Notes: a model not told the origin generated them from the letters alone. Numbered from the stretch's first letter, positions 16,730-25,152 are shown. The stretch is DNA of 64,000 nucleotides from Nocardiopsis flavescens (GCF_900141985.1 NZ_FQZK01000020.1:1-64000), one strand, 5' to 3'. Numbers and translations are program-made.

Positions 16730-18823
16730 ATGACCCGGGTGCCCGAGGGGATCGAGACCGGCGACCGCGCCGCCGCCGCGACCGGCGACGATCCCACCGC
16801 CGCGGTCCTCCTGGACGCACTGGCGCGCGCGGGGCTGCCCCGCGGGGTCCACTCCTGGGTCACCGCCGCGCTCTGGGGGGACGAGGCGCTGGAGGCCCGC
16901 GCCCAGGGGCGGGCGGTCCCCGACGCCCCGCCGCCGGCCCCGGCCCCGCAGGCGCCCGCCCGGGTCCGCCGCGCCTACCTCACCCGCATCCGGGTCCAGG
17001 GCTTCCGCGGCATCGGCCGCCCCGCCGAGCTGACCTTCCCCCCGGGGCCGGGCCTGACCGTCATCGTCGGCCGCAACGGTTCGGGCAAGTCCAGCTTCGC
17101 CGAGTCCGCCGAGGCCGCCCTCACCGGGCGCAACCCCCGCTGGGACGCCATGCCCACCGGCTGGCGCGACGGCTGGCGCAACCTGCACTACGACGAGAGC
17201 ACCGAGGCGACCGTCGACATCCTCATCGCGGGCGACGACGCGCCCACCCGGATCAGCCGCCGCTGGACCGGGGAGAGCGTCCGCTCCGCGCGCGGCGAGA
17301 TCGTCCGCCCGGACGGCACGACCGCCCCGCTGCGCACCCTCGACTGGGGCGAGGACCTGATCCGGTACCGCCCCTTCCTGTCCTACGACGAACTGGGCCG
17401 CACCGTCACCGGGCGGTCCGCGGAGCTGTACGACACCCTCACGGCCCTGCTGGGCCTCACCGGGCTGGCCGAGGCCGAGCGGCGCCTGGCGCGCTTCTGC
17501 GACTCCCTGGCCAAGCGCCGGGACCGCCCCTCCCGGGAGCTGCCCCGCCTGCTGGACGCGCTGCGCGCCTGCGACGACCCGCGCGCGGCGCGCGCCGCGG
17601 AGCTGCTCACCGGACCCGGCCTGGACCTGGAGGCGCTGCGCCGCCTGGCCGAGGACGACGGCCCCAGCGACGCCGCCCTGCACGTGGTGATGCGCCGCCT
17701 GCGCCGCCTGTCGGTGCCCGAGCGCGTGGTGATGGCCGACGTCGTCAACGAGCTGCGCGGCGCCTCCATGGAGCTGGCCATGGCGGCCGGGAACAAGGGC
17801 GACCACGCCTACGGGGTGGTCCGCCTGCTGGAGGAGGCGATCGAGCTCCACCAGCGGCACCCGGCCGAGACCACCTGCCCCACCTGCGACACCCCCGGGA
17901 CCCTGGGCGCCGACTGGGTGCGCCGGGCCCAGGCCCGCCTGCGCGTCCTGCGCCAGCAGGCGGCCCCGGCCGCCGCCGCGCACGAGCGGGCCGAGGCCGC
18001 CCGGGACCAGGCCAGGTTCCTCCTGGCCCCGACGCCCTCCTGGCTGCCGCCCGACAGCGAGCTGGGGCTGGTGTGGGCGCTCTGGGAGTCGGGGGCGACC
18101 ATCACCGACCTGGGCGAGCTGGCCGACCACGTCGAGACCGTGGGCAAGAGCCTGCGCGCCGCCGCGCTCAGCGCCCGCCGGGACGCCGCCGAGCGCCTGG
18201 AGGACCCCACCGGGGGCTGGGCGGAGGAGGCCGAGCGGCTGGCCTCCTGGATCGACGCCGCGGGGGACGCGCTGGGCGCCCGCGACACCCTGGCCGAGGC
18301 CGAGGCCGCGCTCACCTGGCTCGCGGAGCAGGCCCGCCTGCTCCGCGACGAGCGCCTGGGGCCGGTGGCGGGTCAGGCCGAGCAGGTCTGGTTCCGGCTC
18401 CGCCAGGAGCGCCACATCGACCTGCGGGGCATGCGCCTCATCGGGCGCGGGGCGCGCCGCCGCGTCGAGGTCGACGTGACCGTCGACGGGGTCGGCGACC
18501 AGACGAGCGCCCCGGGGCTGCTCAGCCAGGGGGAGTTCCAGGCCCTGGCGCTCTCCATCTGCCTGCCGCGCACCCTCGTCGACGGCAACCCGTTCGGGTT
18601 CCTGGTGCTGGACGACCCGGTCCAGGCGATGGACACCGAGACCGTGGAGGGCCTGTCCGCGGTCCTGGCGGAGGTGGGCCGCCACCGCCAGCTGGTGGTG
18701 TTCACGCACGACACCCGGCTGCCCGACGCGCTGCGCCGGCTGGGGCTGCCCGCCGCCATCCGCACCATCAACCGGGACGCCATGTCCAACGTCTGGGTCT
18801 CGGACGGCTCCGACCGCTACTGA
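16730..18823 (+). CDS. ABC-type (RecF/SbcC-like) AAA ATPase with CxxC zinc-hook-like motif
   Basis: 697 residues, ATG at 16730; it starts 130 bases after the SMC-like gene, with TAGTCT at 16689-16694 as a possible own -10. A Pro/Ala linker (about 65-80) precedes the head: IRVQGFRGIG, Walker A GRNGSGKSS (114-122), and a Q-loop-like YRPFLSYDELG. Two helical arms flank TTCPTCDTPG (C383, C386), which resembles a Rad50 zinc hook. The second half has LSQGEFQ (from 598), Walker B FLVLDDP (from 624) and an H-loop-like VFTHDTRLP. This is the layout of a DNA-repair or defence ATPase. No nuclease partner lies beside it. Its association with the SMC-like operon is positional only. Confidence 0.82.
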   Translation: MTRVPEGIETGDRAAAATGDDPTAAVLLDALARAGLPRGVHSWVTAALWGDEALEARAQGRAVPDAPPPAPAPQAPARVRRAYLTRIRVQGFRGIGRPAELTFPPGPGLTVIVGRNGSGKSSFAESAEAALTGRNPRWDAMPTGWRDGWRNLHYDESTEATVDILIAGDDAPTRISRRWTGESVRSARGEIVRPDGTTAPLRTLDWGEDLIRYRPFLSYDELGRTVTGRSAELYDTLTALLGLTGLAEAERRLARFCDSLAKRRDRPSRELPRLLDALRACDDPRAARAAELLTGPGLDLEALRRLAEDDGPSDAALHVVMRRLRRLSVPERVVMADVVNELRGASMELAMAAGNKGDHAYGVVRLLEEAIELHQRHPAETTCPTCDTPGTLGADWVRRAQARLRVLRQQAAPAAAAHERAEAARDQARFLLAPTPSWLPPDSELGLVWALWESGATITDLGELADHVETVGKSLRAAALSARRDAAERLEDPTGGWAEEAERLASWIDAAGDALGARDTLAEAEAALTWLAEQARLLRDERLGPVAGQAEQVWFRLRQERHIDLRGMRLIGRGARRRVEVDVTVDGVGDQTSAPGLLSQGEFQALALSICLPRTLVDGNPFGFLVLDDPVQAMDTETVEGLSAVLAEVGRHRQLVVFTHDTRLPDALRRLGLPAAIRTINRDAMSNVWVSDGSDRY

Positions 18824-18967
18824 GCGGGCGCCGGGCCCCGCGTCCGGGTCCTTTCCCCGGGGGTGGGCGCGTGCCCGTCCCGGACCCCCGCAACCCCTGT
18901 GCCGCAAGGGCTGCGGGCCCGTGCGCAGGGGGGTGCCGGGCCTGCCCCGGGGGCGCCCGCATCCGAT

Positions 18968-18998
18968 TTGGCAGAGCACCCCCCAACCCATGTATAGT
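18968..18998 (+). promoter_or_regulatory. Promoter of tRNA-Thr / tRNA-Met
   Basis: TTGGCA at 18968-18973 and TATAGT at 18993-18998 with a 19-base spacer; TG directly before the -10 box makes it an extended -10. It is about 78 bases upstream of the mature tRNA-Thr. Confidence 0.6.
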
Positions 18999-19076
18999 CA
19001 TGACCAGCGCAAGGGGGAACGCCCCGAAGGGCCGGGCCGAGAGGCCGGGACCGACGGAGCGGGAACCGTGCAGCGC

Positions 19077-19152
19077 GCCCCTTTAGCTCAGTCGGCAGAG
19101 CGTCTCCATGGTAAGGAGAAGGTCTACGGTTCGATTCCGTAAAGGGGCTCCA
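19077..19152 (+). tRNA. tRNA-Thr (anticodon GGT)
   Basis: Acceptor GCCCCTT pairs with AAGGGGC; discriminator T, then an encoded CCA. The anticodon stem TCTCC/GGAGA encloses ATGGTAA (anticodon GGT). The T arm has TACGG-TTCGATT-CCGTA. It begins the conserved tRNA-Thr, tRNA-Met, rpmG block. Confidence 0.97.
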
Positions 19153-19251
19153 CCACTTGATGAGGTCCGGTCCACTCAGGTGGGTGGCCGGTGGATCTCC
19201 GCCGGCCGACCGGGACGGGTCCGATAGCATGGGCCCCGTCCCTCCGATCGG

Positions 19252-19327
19252 GGCGGAGTAGCTCAGTCGGTAGAGCAAGCGGCTCATAATCGCTGTGTCG
19301 TCGGTTCAAGTCCGGCCTCCGCTACCA
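19252..19327 (+). tRNA. tRNA-Met (anticodon CAT, elongator type)
   Basis: Acceptor GGCGGAG pairs with CTCCGCT (first pair G-T); discriminator A and encoded CCA. The anticodon loop holds CTCATAA (anticodon CAT). It lacks the C1-A72 mismatch and the triple-G anticodon stem of an initiator, so elongator Met is the likely identity. Confidence 0.93.
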
Positions 19328-19446
19328 CCTCGCTGGCCCCTGGACACCGCACACTGTGCACCAGGGGTCGATGCGGGGGCTTCGCAGTGTTCACCCTCGG
19401 TGCACTGCACGACCAAGTCCGACTTCCACGAGAAAGGCACTCCGAC

Positions 19447-19611
19447 GTGGCTGCCACAGACGTGAGGCCGAAGATCACCCTGGCCTGCCAGGAGTGCAAT
19501 CACCGTAACTACATCACGCGCAAGAACCGTCGGAACACCCCCGACCGGCTCACGATCAAGAAGTTCTGCCCGAACTGCCGCAAGCACAACGAGCACCGCG
19601 AGACCCGCTAG
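19447..19611 (+). CDS. rpmG: 50S ribosomal protein L33 (zinc-binding form)
   Basis: 54 residues, GTG at 19447; GAGAAAGG lies 9-16 bases upstream, and the longer in-frame extension has no homology. Two cysteine pairs, C14-x-x-C17 and C41-x-x-C44, form the zinc ribbon of the C+ version. Length is normal for L33. In zinc-starved actinomycetes this form is replaced by a cysteine-free paralogue; none is in this window. It lies next to tRNA-Met and upstream of hadA, a conserved actinobacterial order. Confidence 0.97.
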   Translation: MAATDVRPKITLACQECNHRNYITRKNRRNTPDRLTIKKFCPNCRKHNEHRETR

Positions 19612-19676
19612 GTCCGCGTGAGCCGTTGCGGTCGATCCAACCGCGCGTGAGGAGCACGGCTTCTCATAGACTTCGA

Positions 19677-19703
19677 GCCCGGTGAGCGAAACGCTCACCG
19701 GGC
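19677..19703 (+). terminator. Hairpin terminator after rpmG
   Basis: Perfect 12-base stem GCCCGGTGAGCG / CGCTCACCGGGC with an AAA loop. TAGACT at 19667-19672 just before it could be a -10 for hadA, in which case the hairpin would sit in the hadA leader. Confidence 0.75.
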
Positions 19704-19741
19704 CGTTCGCGTCCCAGGGCACTTTTCAGGAGAGGCAGAGC

Positions 19742-20185
19742 GTGGCGATCAACCCCGACTACGTGGGCCGGGAGTACCGGGCCCCCGAGGCCTACGAGGT
19801 CACCCGCGTCAAGATCCGCGAGTTCGCGGAGGCCGTGGGAGACCCGTCCCCGGTGCACACCGACCCGGCCGCGGCCAAGGCCGCCGGGTACGCCGACGTG
19901 GTGGCCCCGCCCACCTTCCCCGTCATCCTCGGCATGGCGGGCTCCGCCCAGGCGATCGCCGACCCCGGCCTGGGCGTCGACTTCTCCCGGGTCGTCCACG
20001 GCGACGAGGGGTTCCACTACAGCCGCCCGGTGGTCGCGGGCGACGTCCTCGACACCGTCACCCGCATCACCGACGTCAAGGCGCTGGGCGGCAACGAGCT
20101 GCTCACCCTGGAGACCGTCGCCACCGACGCCTCCGGCGAGCACGTCGTCACGGCGGGCATGATGCTCGTCGTCCGCGGCGAGTAG
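19742..20185 (+). CDS. hadA: (3R)-hydroxyacyl-ACP dehydratase subunit HadA-like (MaoC fold)
   Basis: 147 residues from the GTG at 19742, with AGGAGAGG 7 bases upstream. INPDYVGREY is the usual start of this family, followed by FAEAVGDPSPVHTD and the hot-dog helix region PPTFPVILG. The C-terminal HVVTAGMMLVVRGE is also typical. HadA is the stabilising, acyl-binding subunit; the catalytic residues are in HadB. The pair dehydrates beta-hydroxyacyl-ACP in type II fatty acid synthesis. In mycobacteria hadABC serve mycolate synthesis; here no hadC follows, which fits an organism without mycolic acids. 32 bases before hadB. Confidence 0.9.
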   Translation: MAINPDYVGREYRAPEAYEVTRVKIREFAEAVGDPSPVHTDPAAAKAAGYADVVAPPTFPVILGMAGSAQAIADPGLGVDFSRVVHGDEGFHYSRPVVAGDVLDTVTRITDVKALGGNELLTLETVATDASGEHVVTAGMMLVVRGE

Positions 20186-20217
20186 TCCACCGCCCCCACG
20201 AACCGAGGAACGCGACC

Positions 20218-20643
20218 GTGAGCAAGCTGCGCCACACCGACGTCGAGGTCGGCACCGAGATCCCCGAACGGACCTTCACCGTCCGCCGCCTGGACCTGGT
20301 CCGCTACGCGGGGGCCTCGGGCGACTTCAACCCCATCCACTGGAACGAGCGCTTCGCCAAGTCCGTCGGCCTGCCCGACGTGATCGCGCACGGCATGTTC
20401 ACCATGGCGCAGGCGGCCCGCCTCGTGACCGACTGGACCGGCGACCCCGGCGCCGTCGTCGACTACTCGGTGCGCTTCTCCGCGCCCGTGGTGGTCCCCG
20501 ACGACGACGAGGGCGCCGAGATCGTCGTCGGCGGCACCGTCAAGAAGAAGCACGACGACGGCACGGTCACCGTGGCCCTCACCGCCCGCTCCGGCGGCGC
20601 CAAGGTCCTGGCCCGCTCCACCGCCGTCGTCCGCCTGGCCTGA
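20218..20643 (+). CDS. hadB: (3R)-hydroxyacyl-ACP dehydratase catalytic subunit HadB-like (MaoC fold)
   Basis: 141 residues, GTG at 20218. The hydratase-2 motif YAGASGDFNPIH places the catalytic Asp at 36 and His at 41, the same positions as in mycobacterial HadB. HGMFTMAQAARLV and VRFSAPVVVPDD complete the hot-dog fold. It forms the active heterodimer with HadA, encoded just upstream, in the FAS II elongation cycle. The gene is followed after 25 bases by murB and is likely co-transcribed with it. Confidence 0.93.
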   Translation: MSKLRHTDVEVGTEIPERTFTVRRLDLVRYAGASGDFNPIHWNERFAKSVGLPDVIAHGMFTMAQAARLVTDWTGDPGAVVDYSVRFSAPVVVPDDDEGAEIVVGGTVKKKHDDGTVTVALTARSGGAKVLARSTAVVRLA

Positions 20644-20668
20644 GCCGCAGCAGCAGGAGGAACACCCC

Positions 20669-21763
20669 GTGTCCGCACACACCGAGCCGGCCGCCGTACG
20701 CCTCGCCGACCACACCACCCTCGGCCTGGGCGGCCCCGCCCGGTCCTACCTGGCGGCCGACACCACCGACGGCCTCGTCGCGGCGGTCGCCGCGGCCGAC
20801 GCCGCCGGCGAGCCGGTCCTGGTCCTGGGCGGCGGCAGCAATCTGGTGGTCGCCGACACGGGGTTCCCCGGCACCGTGGTCCACGTCGCCTCCCGCGGCG
20901 TCTCCCTGGAGGAGACCGGGGAGACCGACCCCGCCTCCGGCGAACCCGTCGTGCTGCTGCGCGCGCAGGCCGGCGCGGAGTGGGACCCGCTGGTGGAGCG
21001 GGTCGTCGCCGAGGGCCTCAACGGCCTGGAGTTCCTCTCCGGCATCCCCGGCCGGGTCGGCTCCACCCCCATCCAGAACGTCGGAGCCTACGGCCAGGAC
21101 GTCTCCCAGACCGTCCGCGAGGTGTTGGTGTACGACCGGCGCGGGGGCGGGCTCCGGGTGCTGTCGGCCGCCGAGTGCGGGTTCACCTACCGCGACAGCG
21201 TTTTCAAGGGCGACGACCGGTACGTGGTGTGCGAGGTCGTTTTCGCCCTGCACCGAGGCAAGCTCAGCCGTCCCGTCGCCTACGCCGAGGTCGCCCGCGC
21301 CCTGGGGGCCGAGGCGGGGGAGCGGGTCCCCATGGACCTCGCCCGCGAGGCCGTCCTGGGCCTGCGCCGCGGCAAGGGCATGGTCCTGGACCCCGACGAC
21401 CCCGACACCCGCAGCGCCGGGTCCTTCTTCACCAACCCGGTCGTGTCCCCCGCGGAGTTCGCGGCGGTGCGCGAGCGCGCCGCCGCCCTGCTGGGCCCGG
21501 ACACCCCGGTACCCGGCCACCCGGGCGCCGACGGCAGCGTCAAGCTGTCCGCGGCCTGGCTCATCGACCGCGCCGGGTTCGGCAAGGGCTACGGCTCCGG
21601 CCCGGCCCGGCTGTCCGGCAAGCACACCCTGGCCCTGACCAACCCGGGCGGGGCCACCACCGCGGACCTGCTCGACCTGGCCCGCGAGGTCCGGGCCGGG
21701 GTGGAGGCGGCGTTCGGGGTGCGCCTGGTCAACGAACCCGTCATGGTCGGCGTCTCCCTCTAG
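20669..21763 (+). CDS. murB: UDP-N-acetylmuramate dehydrogenase
   Basis: 364 residues, GTG at 20669 with CAGGAGGAA upstream. The FAD domain shows VLVLGGGSNLVVAD and SGIPGRVGSTPIQNVGAYGQ. The substrate domain has YRDSVFK, the SAGSFFTNPVV segment with the proton-donating serine, and GSVKLSAAWLID near the C-terminus. It reduces UDP-GlcNAc-enolpyruvate to UDP-MurNAc with NADPH in peptidoglycan precursor synthesis. Cytosolic. The position after hadB is as in Streptomyces. Confidence 0.96.
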   Translation: MSAHTEPAAVRLADHTTLGLGGPARSYLAADTTDGLVAAVAAADAAGEPVLVLGGGSNLVVADTGFPGTVVHVASRGVSLEETGETDPASGEPVVLLRAQAGAEWDPLVERVVAEGLNGLEFLSGIPGRVGSTPIQNVGAYGQDVSQTVREVLVYDRRGGGLRVLSAAECGFTYRDSVFKGDDRYVVCEVVFALHRGKLSRPVAYAEVARALGAEAGERVPMDLAREAVLGLRRGKGMVLDPDDPDTRSAGSFFTNPVVSPAEFAAVRERAAALLGPDTPVPGHPGADGSVKLSAAWLIDRAGFGKGYGSGPARLSGKHTLALTNPGGATTADLLDLAREVRAGVEAAFGVRLVNEPVMVGVSL

Positions 21764-21900
21764 GCTCCGGACCGGTCCGCGGCCACGGACCGCTCCGGGC
21801 CCTAGCAGAGCCGGGCGGTCCCGCACAAGCGGTGAAGACCCCGGTGCGGACCGGGCGCCGTACTCAGGCGCCGGCGGCCGGACCCCCGGAGGATGGGGGC

Positions 21901-22668
21901 ATGACGAACAGACAGCACGCGGTCTCCCTCGGCGCCCTCGGCCTCCTCGCCCTCGCCCTCACGGCCTGCGGGGCCGGCCCCGGCCCCACCGGGGCGTCCG
22001 AGCAGGACGGGGTCCCGCCCCTGAACGCCTCCACCGCGGGGGCCGGGGAGGAGGGGCTCCCGCCCCTGAACGCCGACGGCAGCGCGCCCAGCGAGGAGAT
22101 GTCCCTGGAGGAGGCCGCGCCCTTCCTGGAGGCGCAGGGGTACGCGCCCGCCGGGGACGACCTCGGCGGCTACACCGTGGGCCACCTGCCCGACGATGTC
22201 GCGGGCACCCCCTACGACCAGGACTCCACGGCCCTGGCCCGGGCGCAGGACCAGGTCGTCCCCGACCTGCACGAGGTCGAGCGCTCGTGGCTCGCCGACA
22301 CCGTCCAGGTGGACCACCTCGTGGACGACGACGGCCGGGTGATGTCCGAGCGCGAGGCCGTGGCCGTCTCCGACCTGTACGTGTCGGTGATGCGGCGCGA
22401 CGACCTCACCGACATGGACGCCTACTACGAGGTCATGGGCGTCGACCTCGACGAGGAGTTCTCCGACGCGCCCGCCCGCGAACTCCCCGACGGCGACGGC
22501 CACTACAACGGCTCGACCGCGCTCTTCTCCCCGGAGCCCGGCGTGGTCGTCCGGGTCATGTACGTGGACGACGCCTACTGGGACGAGCTGTACGCCACCG
22601 ACGACCTGACGGCCGAGGGCGACCCCGGGGAGGTCCTGCGGATCGTCGAGGGCATCACCCCCTCCTGA
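21901..22668 (+). CDS. Putative lipoprotein of unknown function
   Basis: 255 residues, ATG at 21901 with GGAGGATGG upstream. A signal sequence ends in LTAC (C23). A low-complexity linker (about 25-60) contains a duplicated PPLNA motif. The rest is acidic and probably globular, with MSLEEAAPFLEAQGY, YVSVMRRDDLTDMDAYYEVMG and VVVRVMYVDDAYWDEL. No catalytic motif or known family is recognised. It should be tethered to the outer face of the membrane. It follows murB after 137 bases; a hairpin separates it from the riboswitch behind. Confidence 0.82.
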   Translation: MTNRQHAVSLGALGLLALALTACGAGPGPTGASEQDGVPPLNASTAGAGEEGLPPLNADGSAPSEEMSLEEAAPFLEAQGYAPAGDDLGGYTVGHLPDDVAGTPYDQDSTALARAQDQVVPDLHEVERSWLADTVQVDHLVDDDGRVMSEREAVAVSDLYVSVMRRDDLTDMDAYYEVMGVDLDEEFSDAPARELPDGDGHYNGSTALFSPEPGVVVRVMYVDDAYWDELYATDDLTAEGDPGEVLRIVEGITPS

Positions 22669-22713
22669 GCCCTGCGCGGTCGCGGCGGGCGCGACGCACC
22701 GGCCGCCGCGCCG

Positions 22714-22739
22714 GGCGCACCGCCGGGGGACGGTGCGCC
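22714..22739 (+). terminator. Hairpin terminator after the lipoprotein gene
   Basis: GGCGCACCG pairs with CGGTGCGCC around an 8-base loop, 45 bases after the stop. No T tract. The rest of the gap up to 22989 is GC-rich, then turns AT-richer near 22860-22980, where the promoter for the next transcript probably lies. Confidence 0.6.
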
Positions 22740-22989
22740 GGGTTCCGGCCCGTGTCCTGCCGCCCCCCGGCGCCCGTGCCCGCCCCGCGGCGGCACGGGC
22801 GCCGCCGTGTGCGCGGCGCAAGGCCCGGCGGCGCGGAACCCGACGGGCGGGGCGGCGCCGAAGAAAAAGCGGACCCTTGTCGAATGGAAAAGTGAGGCGC
22901 GCCGAACACCGTTATTCGACCGGCCTCCGCGGCGAATTCGCCTGATCCATGAATTGCAAGTCCCCGCCATTCTGTCCTAAAGTCGAACA

Positions 22990-23145
22990 CGTCGAGGGGG
23001 AGTAGTCCCCGATCGCGTGGTCGACACACTGGACCCCCTGTGGTCCCGGTCACGCGGGCCCGGCCGTGCCCAACTCCCACGGGAGGGGCGGACACCAGGG
23101 CGGACGAGACCTTCGACCCGGCCATCACCACGACCGGGTCGAAGG
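22990..23145 (+). promoter_or_regulatory. yybP-ykoY manganese riboswitch
   Basis: Both conserved family blocks are present: GGGGGAGTAGTCCCC (22996-23010) and GGACGAGACCTTCGAC (23102-23117). P1 is formed by GTCGAG (22991-22996) with CTTCGAC (23111-23117). The same 3' strand can instead start a perfect 12-base hairpin (23110-23121 with 23134-23145). These two foldings exclude each other: Mn2+ binding would hold P1 and free the downstream region. It lies 48 bases before a TMEM165/GDT1 exporter gene, the expected target. Confidence 0.88.
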
Positions 23146-23192
23146 GGCGTATCCGCCTCCTTCCGCCCAGACCGCCACGGGGGAGAACACAT

Positions 23193-23786
23193 ATGACGGC
23201 ATTTCTCACGGGACTCGGAATCAGCGCCCTGGCCGTTTTCGTCGCCGAAATGGGCGACAAGACCCAGCTGGTCGCGATGTCCCTGGCGACCCGCTACCGC
23301 GCCCTCACCGTCATCCTCGGCATCACCGCCGCCACCGCCGTCGTGCACATCGCGAGCGTGTTCATCGCCGAGGTGCTGGGCGCGTCCCTGCCCACCGACT
23401 GGATCACCCTCGTCGCGGGCATCGCGTTCCTGGTCTTCGGCGCCTGGACCCTGCGCGGCGACGAGATGAGCGCCAAGGACGAGGAGCGCGCCGCCTCCCG
23501 CCGCATCAAGTCCGCGTTCGTCACCGTCTTCACGGTGTTCTTCATCGCCGAACTCGGCGACAAGACCATGCTGACGACCATCGCCGTCGGTACGCAGCAC
23601 GACTGGTTCCCGGTCTGGATCGGCTCCACGGCGGGCATGGTCGCCGCCGACGCCATCGCGATCGCCGTCGGCGCGGTCCTGGGCAAGAAGCTCCCGGAGA
23701 AGGCCATCCGGATCGGCGCCGCGGCCCTGTTCTTCGTCGCGGGCGCGGTCATGGTCGGACAGGGCGCCCTCATGCTCCTGGGCTAG
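23193..23786 (+). CDS. TMEM165/GDT1 family cation (Mn2+/Ca2+) transporter
   Basis: 197 residues, ATG at 23193 with GGGGGAGAA upstream; in-frame codons above it are riboswitch sequence. Two copies of the signature E-x-G-D-K-T occur, EMGDKTQ (E19) and ELGDKTM (E120), each in the first helix of a three-helix repeat, giving about six membrane segments. A charged cytosolic loop (DEMSAKDEERAASRRIK) joins the two halves. The family exports Mn2+ or exchanges Ca2+/Mn2+ for protons. The manganese riboswitch directly upstream supports a Mn2+ efflux role. It interrupts the usual murB-add neighbourhood. Confidence 0.93.
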   Translation: MTAFLTGLGISALAVFVAEMGDKTQLVAMSLATRYRALTVILGITAATAVVHIASVFIAEVLGASLPTDWITLVAGIAFLVFGAWTLRGDEMSAKDEERAASRRIKSAFVTVFTVFFIAELGDKTMLTTIAVGTQHDWFPVWIGSTAGMVAADAIAIAVGAVLGKKLPEKAIRIGAAALFFVAGAVMVGQGALMLLG

Positions 23787-23819
23787 GGGCCGCCCGGTCC
23801 CCGCGGCCCCGCGGGTCCG

Positions 23820-24899
23820 TCAGCCCCGCGGCCGCGCGGGCTCGGGGTCGGCGGCCAGCCAGGCGTCGACCCCAGACAGCAGCTCCTTCTTGAGCGAGTC
23901 CGGCGCCCCCGCCCCCCGGATCGACATCCGCGCCAGCTCGGCCAGCTCCGGATCGGTGAACCCGAACACCTCGCGGGCGATCCGGTACTGCTCCACCAGG
24001 CGCGGGCCGAACAGCAGCGGGTCGTCGGTCCCCAGGGCGATCGGCGCCCCGGCCTCGAACAGCCGGCGCAGCGGCACGTGCGCCAGCTCGTTGAACACCC
24101 CCAGGCCCACGTTGGAGGTCGGGCAGATCTCCAGCGTCACCTCCTGGGTGGCGATCCGCTCCACCAGGTACGGGTCCTCGATCGCCCGCACCCCGTGGCC
24201 CACCCGGTCGGCCTCCAGCTCGTCCAGGCACTCCCGGATGCTCAGCGGGCCCTGGAGCTCCCCGCCGTGCGGCGTCGACAGCAGCCCGGCCCGGCGGGCG
24301 ATCCGGAACGCCGCCTCGAACTCCCGGGCCCGGCCGCGCCGCTCGTCGTTGTTGAGCCCGAACGACACCACGCCCCGGCCCGCGTACTGGCGCGCCAGCC
24401 GGGCCAGCGCCCGGGCGTCCAGCGGGTGCCGGGTGCGGTTGGCCGCGACCATGATCCCCACGCCCACCCCGGTGGCGCGCTCGGCCGCCCGGGCGGCGTC
24501 CAGCACCAGCTCCAGGGTGGCGGTCAGCCCGTCGAAGAGCGCCGCGTACCCGCTGGGGTCCACCTGGATCTCCAGCCAGCCGGACCCGGCCTCGCGCTCG
24601 TCCTCGGCCGCCTCGCGCAGCAGCCGGTACATGTCCTCGGGCTCGCGCAGCACCGACCGGGCGACGTCGTAGAGGCGCTGGAACCGGAACCAGCCGCGCT
24701 CGTCGGTGGCGCGCAGCTTGGGCGGCCACTCCGTCACCAGGGCCTGGGGCAGGTGCACGCCCCGCTCCCGGGCCAGCTCCACCAGCGTGGAGTGCCTCAT
24801 CGACCCGGTGAAGTGGAGGTGCAGGTGGGCCTTGGGCAGCCGGTCCAGACGGCGGCCGGTGATGGGTGTCTCCACCGGGTCCTCCCGATCTCTCGTCAT
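23820..24899 (-). CDS. add: Adenosine deaminase family protein
   Basis: 359 residues from the ATG at 24899; the frame runs farther upstream but only through low-complexity codons. KAHLHLHFTGSM gives the first two zinc ligands. PHGGEL is the HxGE motif with the catalytic glutamate (the usual alanine is glycine here). DRVGHGVRA holds the next His, CPTSN the substrate loop, and GTDDPLLFG the last zinc and catalytic aspartates. It deaminates adenosine or a close relative in purine salvage; an aminofutalosine substrate is possible but not indicated. Same place as in Streptomyces, upstream of aspC-secE, but facing left. Confidence 0.92.
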   Translation of the reverse strand: MTRDREDPVETPITGRRLDRLPKAHLHLHFTGSMRHSTLVELARERGVHLPQALVTEWPPKLRATDERGWFRFQRLYDVARSVLREPEDMYRLLREAAEDEREAGSGWLEIQVDPSGYAALFDGLTATLELVLDAARAAERATGVGVGIMVAANRTRHPLDARALARLARQYAGRGVVSFGLNNDERRGRAREFEAAFRIARRAGLLSTPHGGELQGPLSIRECLDELEADRVGHGVRAIEDPYLVERIATQEVTLEICPTSNVGLGVFNELAHVPLRRLFEAGAPIALGTDDPLLFGPRLVEQYRIAREVFGFTDPELAELARMSIRGAGAPDSLKKELLSGVDAWLAADPEPARPRG

Positions 24900-25094
24900 T
24901 GCCACCCCCGTGCCGGGCACGGGCGCCCCGGTCCGTCCGCCGTCCGCGGGGCCGGTCCTCCCCCGCTTTCCGGCGGAGGGTAGGGGAGAGGCCCCGCACC
25001 CGCCGTGCGGGGGAGAGGGGCCACGACCCAAGAGTGCCGCACCGGTGGCTCCGTTGGTGTCCGATCACCGTATTTCGATGGTGTGCGGGGCACA

Positions 25095-25138
25095 AACGGC
25101 GGGGGCCGCCCGGATCGCTCCGGACGGCCCCCGCCGTT
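25095..25138 (-). terminator. Strong hairpin terminator after the aminotransferase gene
   Basis: A 14-base perfect outer stem (25095-25108 with 25125-25138), one mismatch, then CCGGA/TCCGG closing a 4-base loop. It begins 14 bases beyond the stop of the leftward gene. Confidence 0.9.
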
Positions 25139-25152
25139 CACGCCCCGCGGCC

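Noticed and set aside
11851-16863. Very long open frame on the minus strand (about 1670 codons) opposite the SMC-like gene
   Set aside because: Its translation is a Gly/Ala/Val-rich shadow without domains. The plus strand encodes an SMC-like ATPase with all motifs. Long antisense frames are expected at this GC content.
7289-19076. A second copy of the tRNA-Tyr 3' end that would mark an integrated element
   Set aside because: No repeat of the T-arm and acceptor sequence was seen on reading the interval, and there is no integrase or excisionase gene.
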